From assembly GCA_021496925.1 (NCBI GenBank), contig CP053915.1, forward strand, positions 3,623,501 through 3,687,500: a stretch of DNA of 64,000 bases, given 5' to 3'. The notes below the pieces were generated by a model, which had not been told where the DNA came from, did no database searches, and was given only the letters and a program-made list of their open reading frames with translations. The position numbers were made by a program, and so were the translations under genes. Shown one piece after another: positions 44,642-53,891 of the stretch (its first letter is position 1; every line of letters begins with the position of its first letter). The stretch is from Acidovorax sp. YS12 (lineage in GTDB: Bacteria > Pseudomonadota > Gammaproteobacteria > Burkholderiales > Burkholderiaceae_C).

Positions 44642-46051
44642 ATGGCTCAAGTGCAAGGCAAGATTGTTCAATGTATCGGCGCCGTGGTGGACGTGGAGTT
44701 TCCGCGCGACCAGATGCCCAAGGTGTACGACGCCCTCAAGCTCGACGGCTCGGCCCTGACGCTGGAAGTGCAGCAGCAGCTCGGCGACGGCGTGGTGCGT
44801 ACCATTGCCCTGGGGTCGTCCGACGGCCTCAAGCGCGGCATCATGGTGACCAACACCGCCAACCCCATCACCGTGCCCGTGGGCAAGGCCACCCTGGGCC
44901 GCATCATGGACGTGCTGGGCAACCCCATCGACGAGCGCGGCCCCGTGGACCAGGCCCTGACGGCTTCCATCCACCGCAAGGCGCCCGCCTATGACGAGCT
45001 GTCGCCCTCGCAGGAACTGCTCGAAACCGGCATCAAGGTGATCGACCTGGTCTGCCCGTTCGCCAAGGGCGGCAAGGTGGGCCTGTTCGGTGGCGCGGGC
45101 GTGGGCAAGACCGTGAACATGATGGAGCTCATCAACAACATCGCCAAGGCGCACTCGGGTCTGTCCGTGTTCGCCGGCGTGGGCGAGCGTACCCGTGAAG
45201 GGAACGACTTCTACCACGAAATGGCCGATTCCGGCGTGGTGAACCTGGAGAGCCTGGGCGATTCCAAGGTGTCCATGGTCTACGGCCAGATGAACGAGCC
45301 CCCGGGCAACCGTCTGCGCGTGGCGCTGACCGGCCTGACCATCGCCGAGTCGTTCCGCGACGAAGGCCGCGACGTGCTGTTCTTCGTGGACAACATCTAC
45401 CGCTACACGCTGGCCGGTACCGAAGTGTCCGCCCTGCTGGGCCGCATGCCCTCCGCCGTGGGCTACCAGCCGACGCTGGCCGAGGAAATGGGCCGCCTGC
45501 AAGAACGCATCACCTCCACCAAGGTCGGCTCGATCACTTCCATCCAGGCCGTGTACGTGCCCGCCGATGACTTGACCGACCCGTCGCCCGCCACGACCTT
45601 CGCCCACTTGGACTCCACCGTGGTGCTGTCGCGCGACATCGCCGCCCTGGGTATCTACCCCGCCGTGGACCCGCTGGACTCCACCAGCCGCCAGCTCGAC
45701 CCGCAAGTGGTGGGCGAAGAGCACTACAAGGTGGCCCGCGACGTGCAAGGCACGCTGCAGCGCTACAAGGAACTGCGCGACATCATCGCCATTCTGGGCA
45801 TGGACGAACTGGCGCCCGAGGACAAGCTGGTCGTGGCCCGCGCCCGCAAGATCCAGCGTTTCCTGTCGCAGCCGTTCCACGTGGCCGAAGTGTTCACGGG
45901 CTCGCCTGGCAAGTACGTGCCGCTGTCGGAAACCATCCGTGGCTTCAAGATGATCGTCAACGGCGAGTGCGACCACCTGCCCGAGCAGGCCTTCTACATG
46001 GTCGGCACCATCGACGAAGCCTTCGAAAAGGCCAAGAAGCTGGCGTCCTGA
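44642..46051 (+). CDS. atpD: ATP synthase F1 subunit beta
   Basis: A 469-residue catalytic subunit. Walker A is GGAGVGKTVNMMELI. GERTREGNDFYHEM carries the catalytic Glu, VLFFVDNIYRYTLAGTEVSA is the Walker B region and ALGIYPAVDPLDSTSR the signature. The C-terminal DELSEED-equivalent reads MDELAPED. Confidence 0.97.
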   Translation: MAQVQGKIVQCIGAVVDVEFPRDQMPKVYDALKLDGSALTLEVQQQLGDGVVRTIALGSSDGLKRGIMVTNTANPITVPVGKATLGRIMDVLGNPIDERGPVDQALTASIHRKAPAYDELSPSQELLETGIKVIDLVCPFAKGGKVGLFGGAGVGKTVNMMELINNIAKAHSGLSVFAGVGERTREGNDFYHEMADSGVVNLESLGDSKVSMVYGQMNEPPGNRLRVALTGLTIAESFRDEGRDVLFFVDNIYRYTLAGTEVSALLGRMPSAVGYQPTLAEEMGRLQERITSTKVGSITSIQAVYVPADDLTDPSPATTFAHLDSTVVLSRDIAALGIYPAVDPLDSTSRQLDPQVVGEEHYKVARDVQGTLQRYKELRDIIAILGMDELAPEDKLVVARARKIQRFLSQPFHVAEVFTGSPGKYVPLSETIRGFKMIVNGECDHLPEQAFYMVGTIDEAFEKAKKLAS

Positions 46052-46125
46052 TGCAGCAGGCCGCCGGGTTGGTTCCTGGCGGCCGGCACATCGAACCCAG
46101 TCCCCGCTTTTTCTGAGGAGCAACG

Positions 46126-46542
46126 ATGAATACCCTCCACGTCGATGTGGTCAGTGCCGAAGAGTCCATCTTCTCCGGCCAGGCGCGCTTTGTCGCCCTG
46201 CCGGGCGAGGCTGGCGAGCTGGGCATCCTGCCCAAGCACACGCCCCTGATCACGCGTATCAAGCCCGGCTCGGTGCGCATCGAGATGGCCGACGGCAGCG
46301 AAGAATTCGTCTTTGTGGCCGGTGGCATCCTGGAAGTGCAGCCCGATTGTGTGACCGTTCTGTCCGACACCGCCATCCGCGGCAAGGATCTGGACGACCA
46401 GAAGGCCCGCGAAGCCAAGGCTGCGGCCGAGGAAGCGCTCAAGAACGCCAAGAGCGAGATCGACCTGGCGCGCGCCCAGTCCGAGCTGGCCATCATGGCA
46501 GCCCAGATTGCCGCACTGCGCAAGTTCCGCCAGAAGCGCTGA
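46126..46542 (+). CDS. atpC: ATP synthase F1 subunit epsilon
   Basis: A 138-residue subunit. An N-terminal beta sandwich (LHVDVVSAEESIFSGQARFV, ELGILPKHTPLITRIKPGSV) is followed by a two-helix C-terminal regulatory domain (AREAKAAAEEALKNAKSEID onward). It is the last gene of the atp operon and is followed by a terminator. Confidence 0.95.
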   Translation: MNTLHVDVVSAEESIFSGQARFVALPGEAGELGILPKHTPLITRIKPGSVRIEMADGSEEFVFVAGGILEVQPDCVTVLSDTAIRGKDLDDQKAREAKAAAEEALKNAKSEIDLARAQSELAIMAAQIAALRKFRQKR

Positions 46543-46583
46543 AAAGCCCGTTGCGCCGTGCGTGCGCACGGTTGCCAAGGAAG

Positions 46584-46607
46584 AACCCGGCCCAGGCCGG
46601 GTTTTTT
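46584..46607 (+). terminator. Intrinsic terminator of the atp operon
   Basis: Inverted repeat AACCCGGCC / GGCCGGGTT followed by TTTTT, about 40 bases after the atpC stop. Confidence 0.88.
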
Positions 46608-46613
46608 CATGGC

Positions 46614-46664
46614 AAATCGGGCTCAAAGCCAATACTGGCAAGCGCTAGCAGCTATCAAATGAGA
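46614..46664 (-). repeat. Dispersed intergenic repeat, copy 7 (opposite orientation)
   Basis: Read on the minus strand it gives CATTTGATAGCTGCTAGCGC, then TTGCCAGTATTGGC and GAGCCCGATTT. It lies between the atp terminator and the next gene and is the only copy in this orientation. Confidence 0.7.
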
Positions 46665-46696
46665 AGCGTGTCGCGCCCTTGTGCACAATAGCGTCC

Positions 46697-47227
46697 ATGG
46701 ATGACATCGTGAAACAGGCACTGGCCAAATGGCCGAATGTGCCGGACTGCTATGGCTGGCTCGGGCTGGATGCGCGCGGGCATTGGTATCTGCGCGATGC
46801 CGCCACCCAGGCCAGTGGCCCGTTTGCCCAGGCCAGGGGCCAGAAGCTGGCGCATGAGAAGCTGATCGGCTTCATTGGGCGCAACTACGATGCCGATGCG
46901 CGCGGTTGCTGGTTCTTTCAGAATGGCCCGCAGCGCGTGTATGTCGAGCTGGAGGCAACGCCCTTCATCTACCGCATTGGCTGCGATGGCGTAGTGCGGG
47001 CCCATACCGGCCAGGAGGTAGCGCCGGATCGCTGTTTGCTGGATGAGGAAGGGCGGGTCTACTTGGTTTCGGCGCTGGGCGTTGGCTTGGTGCATTCCCT
47101 GGACGTTCCTGCCTTCGCGCAGGCACTGGAGCAAGGGCGCTGGCTGGCGCCCATCGACGTGGCGGCGTCAGACTTGCCGGGCCATTACGGCTTTGTGCGC
47201 AGTCCCGAAGCCTTGCAACGGGCGTAA
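46697..47227 (+). CDS. Uncharacterised betaproteobacterial protein
   Basis: A 176-residue protein that I cannot assign to a function. It has many aromatic residues and short beta-type stretches (YGWLGLDARGHWYLRDAATQ, RGCWFFQNGPQRVYVELEAT, HTGQEVAPDRCLLDEEGRVY). It has no signal peptide, membrane segment or catalytic motif, and is probably a soluble cytoplasmic protein. The start at 46697 begins directly at MDDIVKQAL; the frame is open a few codons further. A hairpin follows and the next gene is convergent. Confidence 0.7.
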   Translation: MDDIVKQALAKWPNVPDCYGWLGLDARGHWYLRDAATQASGPFAQARGQKLAHEKLIGFIGRNYDADARGCWFFQNGPQRVYVELEATPFIYRIGCDGVVRAHTGQEVAPDRCLLDEEGRVYLVSALGVGLVHSLDVPAFAQALEQGRWLAPIDVAASDLPGHYGFVRSPEALQRA

Positions 47228-47250
47228 AAAAGCCGGCGCTTGGCCGGCTT
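47226..47250. terminator. Intrinsic terminator between convergent genes
   Basis: Stem AAGCCGGC / GCCGGCTT with a five-base loop. On the minus strand it is followed by TTTTT, so it mainly serves the cytochrome c gene; the plus-strand side has only a weak T run. Confidence 0.75.
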
Positions 47251-47273
47251 GGGAATTTTGCGCGTGCCAGCGA

Positions 47274-47798
47274 TTATTTCGCGGCGGCATCGCCCTCTGC
47301 GGCCGGAGGTGCCGGCTCGGTGAAGCTAGCACCTGCGGCGTTGGCCATGTAGGCCACGCCACGGGCAATTTCGGTGTCGTTGAAGTCCCCGCCACCCTGC
47401 GGGGCCATGGCGCCCTTGCCCTTGAGTGCGGAATGCACCAGGGCGTCGAAGCCGGTGGCGATGCGCGGTGCCCAGGCTGCGGCTTCGCCAAACTTCGGGG
47501 CACCTGCTGCGCCGGTGGCATGGCAGGCGGCGCACTGGCCCTTGAACACCTCCTCGCCGGTGCGCAGCGGCCGGTTGGCATTGCGGATTTCCACCATGCC
47601 GACCTTCTGAAGGCGTTCGGCCTTGGCCTTTTCCGCATTCACCCCGCTGGGCGCGGGTTTGTCACCGGAGACGACGAACGTCACCAGGGCGATGATGACG
47701 AAGATGGGAACCACGAAAGAGAAGAAACCTGCCAGCAGGACTTGTTGTGGCGACTTGATGGGGCCGGTGTGCGCACCCTCTTGCTGTGGGTCTGTCAT
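47274..47798 (-). CDS. Membrane-anchored class I cytochrome c (c5-like)
   Basis: A 174-residue cytochrome. An N-terminal membrane helix (LLAGFFSFVVPIFVIIALVT) anchors a periplasmic haem domain with the attachment motif Cys89-Ala-Ala-Cys92-His93. The axial Met is probably in GKGAMAPQ. The sequence RTGEEVFKGQCAACHATGAA and the tail GVAYMANAAG resemble cytochrome c5 / CycB proteins, which carry electrons to terminal oxidases. It ends in an Ala/Pro/Glu-rich tail. Confidence 0.88.
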   Translation of the reverse strand: MTDPQQEGAHTGPIKSPQQVLLAGFFSFVVPIFVIIALVTFVVSGDKPAPSGVNAEKAKAERLQKVGMVEIRNANRPLRTGEEVFKGQCAACHATGAAGAPKFGEAAAWAPRIATGFDALVHSALKGKGAMAPQGGGDFNDTEIARGVAYMANAAGASFTEPAPPAAEGDAAAK

Positions 47799-47882
47799 GG
47801 TTTCCTCTGTGATCGGGGGCGTTTTTGTAACAGCCTTTGATTATATCTGTGCCCCGCGCAGCCCTTTCAGGGCCGCGCGGGC

Positions 47883-49295
47883 TCAGGAGGCGCTTTTCCC
47901 CGCGGGAGCCGTCTCGCGCCAGCCGCCACCCAGGGCCTTGTAAAGCTGCACCTGGTTCTGCAGCTGCGCCAGGCGCACCTGCACCACGGCTTGCTCCAAC
48001 GCGAACAGCGAGCGCTGCGCATCGAGCAGATCGAGGTAGCTGGCCACGCCATTCTGGTAGCGCAGGTCGGACAGGCGCAGCCGCTCTGCCTCTGCAGTGG
48101 TCTGGGCTTGCTGGGCGCGCGATTGTTCGGCCAGCAGGCTTTGGCTGGCCAGGGCATCGGACACTTCCCGGAAGGCGCTTTGAATGGCTTTCTCGTACTG
48201 GGCCACCGCCATCTCGCGGCCGGCCTTCGCGGCCTCTAGTGCGGCTTGGTTGCGTCCGGCATTGAATACCGGGAGCAGTGCCGACACCGTCGGCGTGAAC
48301 GCCCAGGTTCCGCTCTTGAACAGATCCGATAGCTCGGTACTGGCCGTGCCTGCCTGGGCCGTGAGCGTGATGCTGGGGAAGAAGGCCGCGCGCGCCGCGC
48401 CGATGCTGGCGTTGGCCGCGATCAACTGCTGCTCGGCCTGCCGGATGTCCGGCCTTTGGGTGAGCAAGTCCGAGGGCAGCCCCGCAGGCAAATCGGCCAT
48501 GGCCGGCGTGGCGGCCAGGCGGCTGCCCGCCAGGCTGGCGCGAATGTCGTCGGGCACCGGCTGCCCCAGCAGCAAGGCCAGGGCGTTTTCGTCGAGCGCG
48601 CGCTGGCGCTGCTGCTGCGCCAGCGTGGCACGCGCGGCTTCGGTCAGCGACTCGGCCTGGCGGTAGTCCAGGTCCGAGGCCAGGCCGACGTCACGGCGCA
48701 TCTTGGCCAGCGCCAGGGAGTCCTCGCGCGTGGCCAGGGTACGGCGCGAGATGTCGAGCAGCTCTTCGTCCGCCTGCAGCGCGAGCCAGCCATTGGCCAC
48801 GCCGGCCACGAGGCTGACCTGCAAGGCCTTGCGCCCTTCTTCGCTGGCCAGGTATTGCGCAAGGGCCTGCTCCTTCAGGCTGCCCAGGCGGCCGAAGAAG
48901 TCCAGTTCCCAGGCCGACAGCACGCCGCCAACGCTGTAGGTATTGGTGAGCGTGCCCGTGCTGGCACTGGGCGCGCGGGAGGCCGTGGCGCCCACGCCGA
49001 CCGATGGCCATTGCGCTGCCCGCTGGATCTGGAACTGCGCGCGCGCCTGCTCGATGGCCAGGGCAGCGACGCGCAGATCGCGGTTGTTGGCCAGGGCGGC
49101 GTCTATCAGCCGCTGCAGGCGCGGGTCGGTGAAATAGTCCTGCCAATCCGTGCTGGCCGCGGCGGCGGCGGATGCGCCGGCATGGGCGTAGGACGCGGGC
49201 ACCGGGGCTTGCGGGCGCTCGTAGGTGGGGATGAAGGAGCAGCCGCCCAGCAGCAGGGCTGCCAGGGCGATCGGGGCGACGAGGGTTTTATTCAT
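47883..49295 (-). CDS. RND efflux outer membrane lipoprotein (OprM/NodT family)
   Basis: A 470-residue outer-membrane channel. The lipobox LLLGGC (Cys at about residue 19) follows the signal peptide, then IPTYERPQAPVP. The two OEP repeats contain LIDAALANNRDLRVAALAIE and the paired YQNGVASYLDLLDAQRSLFA near the end, both typical of NodT-family proteins. The ATG at 49295 overlaps the RND permease stop by eight bases; the longer reading would break the signal peptide. It is the third gene of the efflux operon. Confidence 0.92.
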   Translation of the reverse strand: MNKTLVAPIALAALLLGGCSFIPTYERPQAPVPASYAHAGASAAAAASTDWQDYFTDPRLQRLIDAALANNRDLRVAALAIEQARAQFQIQRAAQWPSVGVGATASRAPSASTGTLTNTYSVGGVLSAWELDFFGRLGSLKEQALAQYLASEEGRKALQVSLVAGVANGWLALQADEELLDISRRTLATREDSLALAKMRRDVGLASDLDYRQAESLTEAARATLAQQQRQRALDENALALLLGQPVPDDIRASLAGSRLAATPAMADLPAGLPSDLLTQRPDIRQAEQQLIAANASIGAARAAFFPSITLTAQAGTASTELSDLFKSGTWAFTPTVSALLPVFNAGRNQAALEAAKAGREMAVAQYEKAIQSAFREVSDALASQSLLAEQSRAQQAQTTAEAERLRLSDLRYQNGVASYLDLLDAQRSLFALEQAVVQVRLAQLQNQVQLYKALGGGWRETAPAGKSAS

Positions 49296-52200
49296 GGGCG
49301 GAAATCCCCACTTCTTCGGCATGACGCCGGTTCAGTTCCTGCTGGCGTGTGCTGCCCTTGAAGAGCGAGCGCACGATGACGAAGAACACAGGCACGAAAA
49401 CGACGGCCAGCACGGTCCCCGTGAACACGCCGCCGAGCACGCCGGTGCCGATCGCGCGCTGGCTTGCGGAGCCGGCGCCCGATGCGATCACCAGCGGCAG
49501 CACGCCGAGGCCGAAGGCGAGCGAGGTCATGATGATGGGGCGGAATCGCAGATGCGCCGCTTCCAGCGCCGAGGTGATGACGCTCTTGCCTTGCGCTTGC
49601 AGGTCTTTCGCGAACTCGATGATCAGAATGGCGTTCTTCGCGGACAGGCCAATCACGGTGATCAGCCCCACCTGGAAGTACACATCGTTCGAGTAGCTGC
49701 GCAGCAGCGTCGCCAGCAGCACCCCGAGCACGCCCAGGGGCACCACCAGGATCACGGCGAGCGGAATCGACCAGCTCTCGTAGAGTGCCGCCAGGCACAG
49801 GAACACGGCGAGCACGGCGAAGCCGTAGAGGATGAGCGCTTGCGCGCCCGCGAGCTTTTCCTCGCGCGACTGTCCTGACCATTCGAAGCCGAAGCCCGCC
49901 GGCAACTGGGAAGCCAGCTTTTCCATTTCGGCCATGGCGGCGCCGGTGCTGTAGCCAGGGGCTGGCGCGCCGGCAATGCGCATCGCGGGGTAGCCGTTGT
50001 AGCGCACGGTCTGCTGCGCGCCCTTGATCCAGCGGACGCTGGCGAACGAGGACAGCGGCACGAGCTGGCCTTGGCTGTTGCGCACGTTGATCTGCAGCAG
50101 GTCTCCTTCTTGCATGCGTGCGGGGGCGTCAGCCTGCACCACGACGCGCTGCAGGCGGCCCTGGTTCGGGAAGTCGTTCACATAGCTCGAACCCAATGCC
50201 GTGGAGAGCGCCGAATTGACCGAATCGAAAGGCACGCCCAGGGCGTTGGCCTTGTCGCGGTCGATGTCGATCTGCAACTGCGGCGCGTCTTCCAGCCCGT
50301 CCGGACGGACCTGGGTGAGGATCTTGCTCTGCGATGCCATGCCCAGGAGCTGGTTGCGCGCGTTGACCAGCGCTTCATGTCCCGCGCCGCTGCGGTCCTG
50401 CAGGCGGAAGGTGAAGCCGGAAGCCGCGCCCAGCTCAGGAATGGGCGGTGGGCTCAGCGCGAAGATGAAGGCGTCGCGCACACCCATCAAGGCACCCATG
50501 GTGCGGCCCGCCAGGGCTTCGGCAGAGTGCTCGGGGCCTTTGCGTTCGGCCCAGTCCTTGAGCGTCACGAAGGCCAGGGCGGCGTTCTGGCCTTGGCCAG
50601 AGAAGCTGAAGCCCAGCACGCCCACCATGCTCTTGACTTCCGGCTGCTTGAGGACGAAGCCTTCCACCTGCTGCATCACGGCCAGCGTGCGCTCCTGGGT
50701 GGCGCCTGGAGGCAACTGCACGTTGACGATGATGTAGCCCTGGTCTTCATTCGGCAGGAACGAAGTCGGCAGGCGCGTGTAGACGACGGCCACGGCGCCC
50801 ACGATGGCGGCGTAGATCACCAGGTAGCGCACGGCCCGCTGGAGTATGCGGGCCACCATGCCCTCGTAGGTTTTCGCGGTGCGGCTGAAGCCCCGGTTGA
50901 ACCAGCCGAAGAAGCCTTTCTTTTCGTGGTGATGGCCTGCTTCCACGGGCTTGAGCAGCGTCGCGCACAGCGCCGGTGTCAGCGACAGCGCCATGAACGC
51001 CGAGAAGCTGATCGAGGCCACCATCACCGTGGAGAACTGGCGGTAGATATTGCCGGTGGAGCCGGCGAAGAAAGCCAGCGGCACGAACACGGAGATCAGC
51101 ACCACGGTCACGCCGATGATGGCGCCCGAAATCTGGCGCATGGCCTTGCGCGTCGCTTCCAGCGGGGGCAGACCTTCTTCGCTCATGATGCGTTCGACGT
51201 TCTCGACCACCACGATGGCGTCGTCCACGACGATGCCGATCACCAGCACCATGCCGAACATGGTCAGCACGTTGATCGAGAAACCGAGTGCCAGCAGCAC
51301 GGCGAAGGTGCCCAGCAGGGCAATCGGCACGACGATGGTTGGAATCACCGTGTAGCGCCAGTTCTGCAGGAACAGGAACATCACGAGAAACACCAGCGCC
51401 ACGGCTTCCAGCAGGGTGTGCACCACCTGGGTGATGGAGATGTCGACGAAATTCGAGCTGTCATAGGGGATGGACCATTCCACGCCCTTGGGGAAATAGT
51501 GCTCTAGCTCCTTCATCTTGGCGCGAACGTCCTTCGCGGCCTGCAGGGCGTTGCCGGTGGGGGAGAGCTGCACGCCAATGCCCACCGCAGGCTCGCCATT
51601 CAGGCGGGCAGAGGTGGCATAGGCCTGGCCGCCCAGTTCGATGCGCGCCACATCCTTCAGCCGGACGGTGGAACCATCGGGGTTGGCACGCAGCACGATG
51701 TCGCCAAACTGTTCCACCGAGGTGAGCTGGCCGTTGACCACCACCGTGGCGGAGATGCCTTGCCCTGCCACGTTGGGCAGATCGCCGATGGTGCCGCTGG
51801 CCACCTGCGCGTTCTGGGCGCGGATCGCCGCCGTGACATCCGCCGGGGTGAGCTGGTAGCCCGTCAGCCGCGTCGGCTCGATCCAGATACGCATGGCGCG
51901 TTCCGCGCCGAACAGCTGTGCTTGCCCGATGCCAGGCAAGCGCTGCAGTTCGGGAACGACGTTGCGTGCGCCGTAGTCGCCCAGCGCGACGGTGTTGAAC
52001 GCCGGATCCTTGGACGACAGCATGGCGAACAGCAGGAAGTTCGAGCGCGATTTGTCAACGCGCACCCCTTGCTGCGTCACCACCGCCGGCAGGCGCGGGG
52101 TGGCCCGCGAGAGCCGGTTTTGCACGTCCACCTGGGCCAAGTCGGCGTTGGTGCCGGGCTGGAAGCTCAAGGTGATGCTGCCGGAGCCGTCCGCCTGAGC

Positions 52201-52443
52201 AACCGACTCCATGTAGATGAGCCCGGGCGAGCCATTCATTTCGCGCTCGATCACCGACAGCACGCTGTCTTCGAGCGTCTGGGCCGAGGCGCCAGGATAT
52301 GCCGCGCTGACCACGATGGTGGGCGGGGCGACAGGAGGGTATTGCGCGATCGGCAATTGTTTGATCGAAACAATGCCGAGCACGATGATGAACAGCGCGA
52401 TCACCCATGCAAAGATGGGGCGGTCAATAAAGAACTTGGCCAT
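49288..52443 (-). CDS. Hydrophobic/amphiphilic efflux RND permease (AcrB/MexB-like)
   Basis: A 1051-residue inner-membrane pump of the HAE-1 family. It begins MAKFFIDRPIFAWVIALFII. The proton-relay helix has GIVVDDAIVVVENVERIM with the paired Asp. The second half repeats the fold (GLSAKNAILIIEFAKDLQAQ, with the relay Lys). The large periplasmic porter and docking domains include YPGASAQTLEDSV. It extrudes lipophilic drugs, dyes and solvents using the proton gradient with the adaptor and channel encoded on either side. Confidence 0.95.
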   Translation of the reverse strand: MAKFFIDRPIFAWVIALFIIVLGIVSIKQLPIAQYPPVAPPTIVVSAAYPGASAQTLEDSVLSVIEREMNGSPGLIYMESVAQADGSGSITLSFQPGTNADLAQVDVQNRLSRATPRLPAVVTQQGVRVDKSRSNFLLFAMLSSKDPAFNTVALGDYGARNVVPELQRLPGIGQAQLFGAERAMRIWIEPTRLTGYQLTPADVTAAIRAQNAQVASGTIGDLPNVAGQGISATVVVNGQLTSVEQFGDIVLRANPDGSTVRLKDVARIELGGQAYATSARLNGEPAVGIGVQLSPTGNALQAAKDVRAKMKELEHYFPKGVEWSIPYDSSNFVDISITQVVHTLLEAVALVFLVMFLFLQNWRYTVIPTIVVPIALLGTFAVLLALGFSINVLTMFGMVLVIGIVVDDAIVVVENVERIMSEEGLPPLEATRKAMRQISGAIIGVTVVLISVFVPLAFFAGSTGNIYRQFSTVMVASISFSAFMALSLTPALCATLLKPVEAGHHHEKKGFFGWFNRGFSRTAKTYEGMVARILQRAVRYLVIYAAIVGAVAVVYTRLPTSFLPNEDQGYIIVNVQLPPGATQERTLAVMQQVEGFVLKQPEVKSMVGVLGFSFSGQGQNAALAFVTLKDWAERKGPEHSAEALAGRTMGALMGVRDAFIFALSPPPIPELGAASGFTFRLQDRSGAGHEALVNARNQLLGMASQSKILTQVRPDGLEDAPQLQIDIDRDKANALGVPFDSVNSALSTALGSSYVNDFPNQGRLQRVVVQADAPARMQEGDLLQINVRNSQGQLVPLSSFASVRWIKGAQQTVRYNGYPAMRIAGAPAPGYSTGAAMAEMEKLASQLPAGFGFEWSGQSREEKLAGAQALILYGFAVLAVFLCLAALYESWSIPLAVILVVPLGVLGVLLATLLRSYSNDVYFQVGLITVIGLSAKNAILIIEFAKDLQAQGKSVITSALEAAHLRFRPIIMTSLAFGLGVLPLVIASGAGSASQRAIGTGVLGGVFTGTVLAVVFVPVFFVIVRSLFKGSTRQQELNRRHAEEVGISAHE

Positions 52444-52458
52444 GGAGCGGGCCTCTGT

Positions 52459-53718
52459 TTATTGGGCGGTAGCCGACGCGGTTGCGGCGGGGGCTGCTGC
52501 GTTCGCGGGTGCGGTAGCGCCCGGCGGTTGCCAAGGCACGGCCTGCACGGGGGTGCCCGGTGGCAGCATCATCAGCTTCTGGAAGCCATCGACCATCACC
52601 TGCTCGCCGGCCTGCAGCCCTTCCTGGACGAGCCAGCGGTTGTTCTGGGCCATGGTGACCTTCACGTTGCGTGGCGTGACCTTGCCATCGTCGCTGACCA
52701 CGTTCACGCTGTCGCCTTGCTGCGTGCGTGTCACGGCCTGTTGCGGCAAGGTGATAGCGTTCGACGCCTGTGCTTGCTCCACGCGCACGCGCACATACAA
52801 GCCGGGCAGCAGCTCGCCCTTGGGGTTGGGGACTTCTGCGCGCAGCGTGACCTGGCCCGTGGTCGGATCCACAGACAGGTCAGTGAACAGCAGCTTGCCC
52901 GGCAGCGGGTACTCGCTGCCGTCGGCAAGCATCACGCGCACGCTGGCTGCCTGGGCGCCTGCGGCACGCTTGAGCTGGCCAGCCTCCATGGCGCGGCGCA
53001 GGTTCAGCACGTCGGTGGAGGATTGGGTGAAATTCACGTACACCGGATTGATCTGCTGTACCAACGCTAGTTGGGTTGCTTCTCCCTGTCCCACCAAGGC
53101 ACCCTCTGTCACCATCGCACGGCCGATGCGCCCGCTGATCGGGGACGTCACGGCGGTGTAGCTGAGGTTGATTTCGGCTTGCCGAACGGCTGCCTTGCCG
53201 GCTGCCACGTCGGCCAAGGCAGCCTTCTGCGACGCTTCGGCGTTGACGAAGTCTTGCTTGCTGACGGCATTGGCCGCGACCAGGGGGCGCAGGCGCTCAA
53301 GCTGGGCCGAGGCCTGGGTCCAATTGGCCTCGGCGCGCGCCAGGGTGGCGCGGGCGCTTTCCAGTGCTGCGGTGTAGGGCGCTGCATCTATCTTGAAAAG
53401 CAGCTGGCCTGCCTTGACCTCGCTGCCTTCGCGGAAGAGGCGTTCTTGCAGGATGCCTGCGCTCCGGGCGCGAATTTGCGCCGTGCGCACGGCCTCGACG
53501 CGGCCGGGAAGCTCCGTGACCAGCCCCACATCACCCGGGGTGGCTTTCACGACGCCGACCTGAACGGGAGGCATCTTGGGGCCGCCACTTGCCGCCGGGG
53601 CATCGCCCTTGCCGCCGCAGGCCCCCAATGCCATAGCGCATGCAAGGGCAAGAAGGGTGTATTTCAGGTGGTGGACTGTCGTCGTGTCTTTGTCTGCAGG
53701 GGCGCGCGTGCTGTGCAT
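52459..53718 (-). CDS. RND efflux periplasmic adaptor (AcrA/MexA-like)
   Basis: A 419-residue membrane-fusion lipoprotein. The lipobox ALGAC follows a hydrophobic signal (YTLLALACAMALGAC). The lipoyl halves are ELPGRVEAVRTAQIRARSAG and YTAVTSPISGRIG. The hairpin is ALESARATLARAEANWTQAS onward. It joins the inner pump to the outer channel. The ATG at 53718 has AAGGA upstream. It is the first gene of the operon and faces the divergent repressor. Confidence 0.92.
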   Translation of the reverse strand: MHSTRAPADKDTTTVHHLKYTLLALACAMALGACGGKGDAPAASGGPKMPPVQVGVVKATPGDVGLVTELPGRVEAVRTAQIRARSAGILQERLFREGSEVKAGQLLFKIDAAPYTAALESARATLARAEANWTQASAQLERLRPLVAANAVSKQDFVNAEASQKAALADVAAGKAAVRQAEINLSYTAVTSPISGRIGRAMVTEGALVGQGEATQLALVQQINPVYVNFTQSSTDVLNLRRAMEAGQLKRAAGAQAASVRVMLADGSEYPLPGKLLFTDLSVDPTTGQVTLRAEVPNPKGELLPGLYVRVRVEQAQASNAITLPQQAVTRTQQGDSVNVVSDDGKVTPRNVKVTMAQNNRWLVQEGLQAGEQVMVDGFQKLMMLPPGTPVQAVPWQPPGATAPANAAAPAATASATAQ

Positions 53719-53808
53719 GGAGAGTCCTTCCGTTAGGGCCGCATATCGTCAGGTGAGCTGCTATGCGGCGCTGGCCTGGCGGGGAATGGTGCTGCAAAAA
53801 AGTCTGGC

Positions 53809-53836
53809 ATTATACATACATTCATGAATGTATAAT
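53809..53836. promoter_or_regulatory. AcrR-type operator with divergent -10 boxes
   Basis: TACATACATTCATGAATGTATAAT (given as 53813-53822 plus 53823-53836) matches the E. coli acrAB operator at 19 of 24 positions as I recall it. Its core TACATTCATGAATGTA (53817-53832) is a perfect 16-base palindrome. TATAAT occurs on the plus strand at 53831-53836 and on the minus strand at 53814-53809, so the repressor would cover both -10 boxes. Confidence 0.85.
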
Positions 53837-53891
53837 GCAGGACTGCACAGGGTCCATGGTGTTTTCTGAATGTGACAGGGAGGTGATTGCG

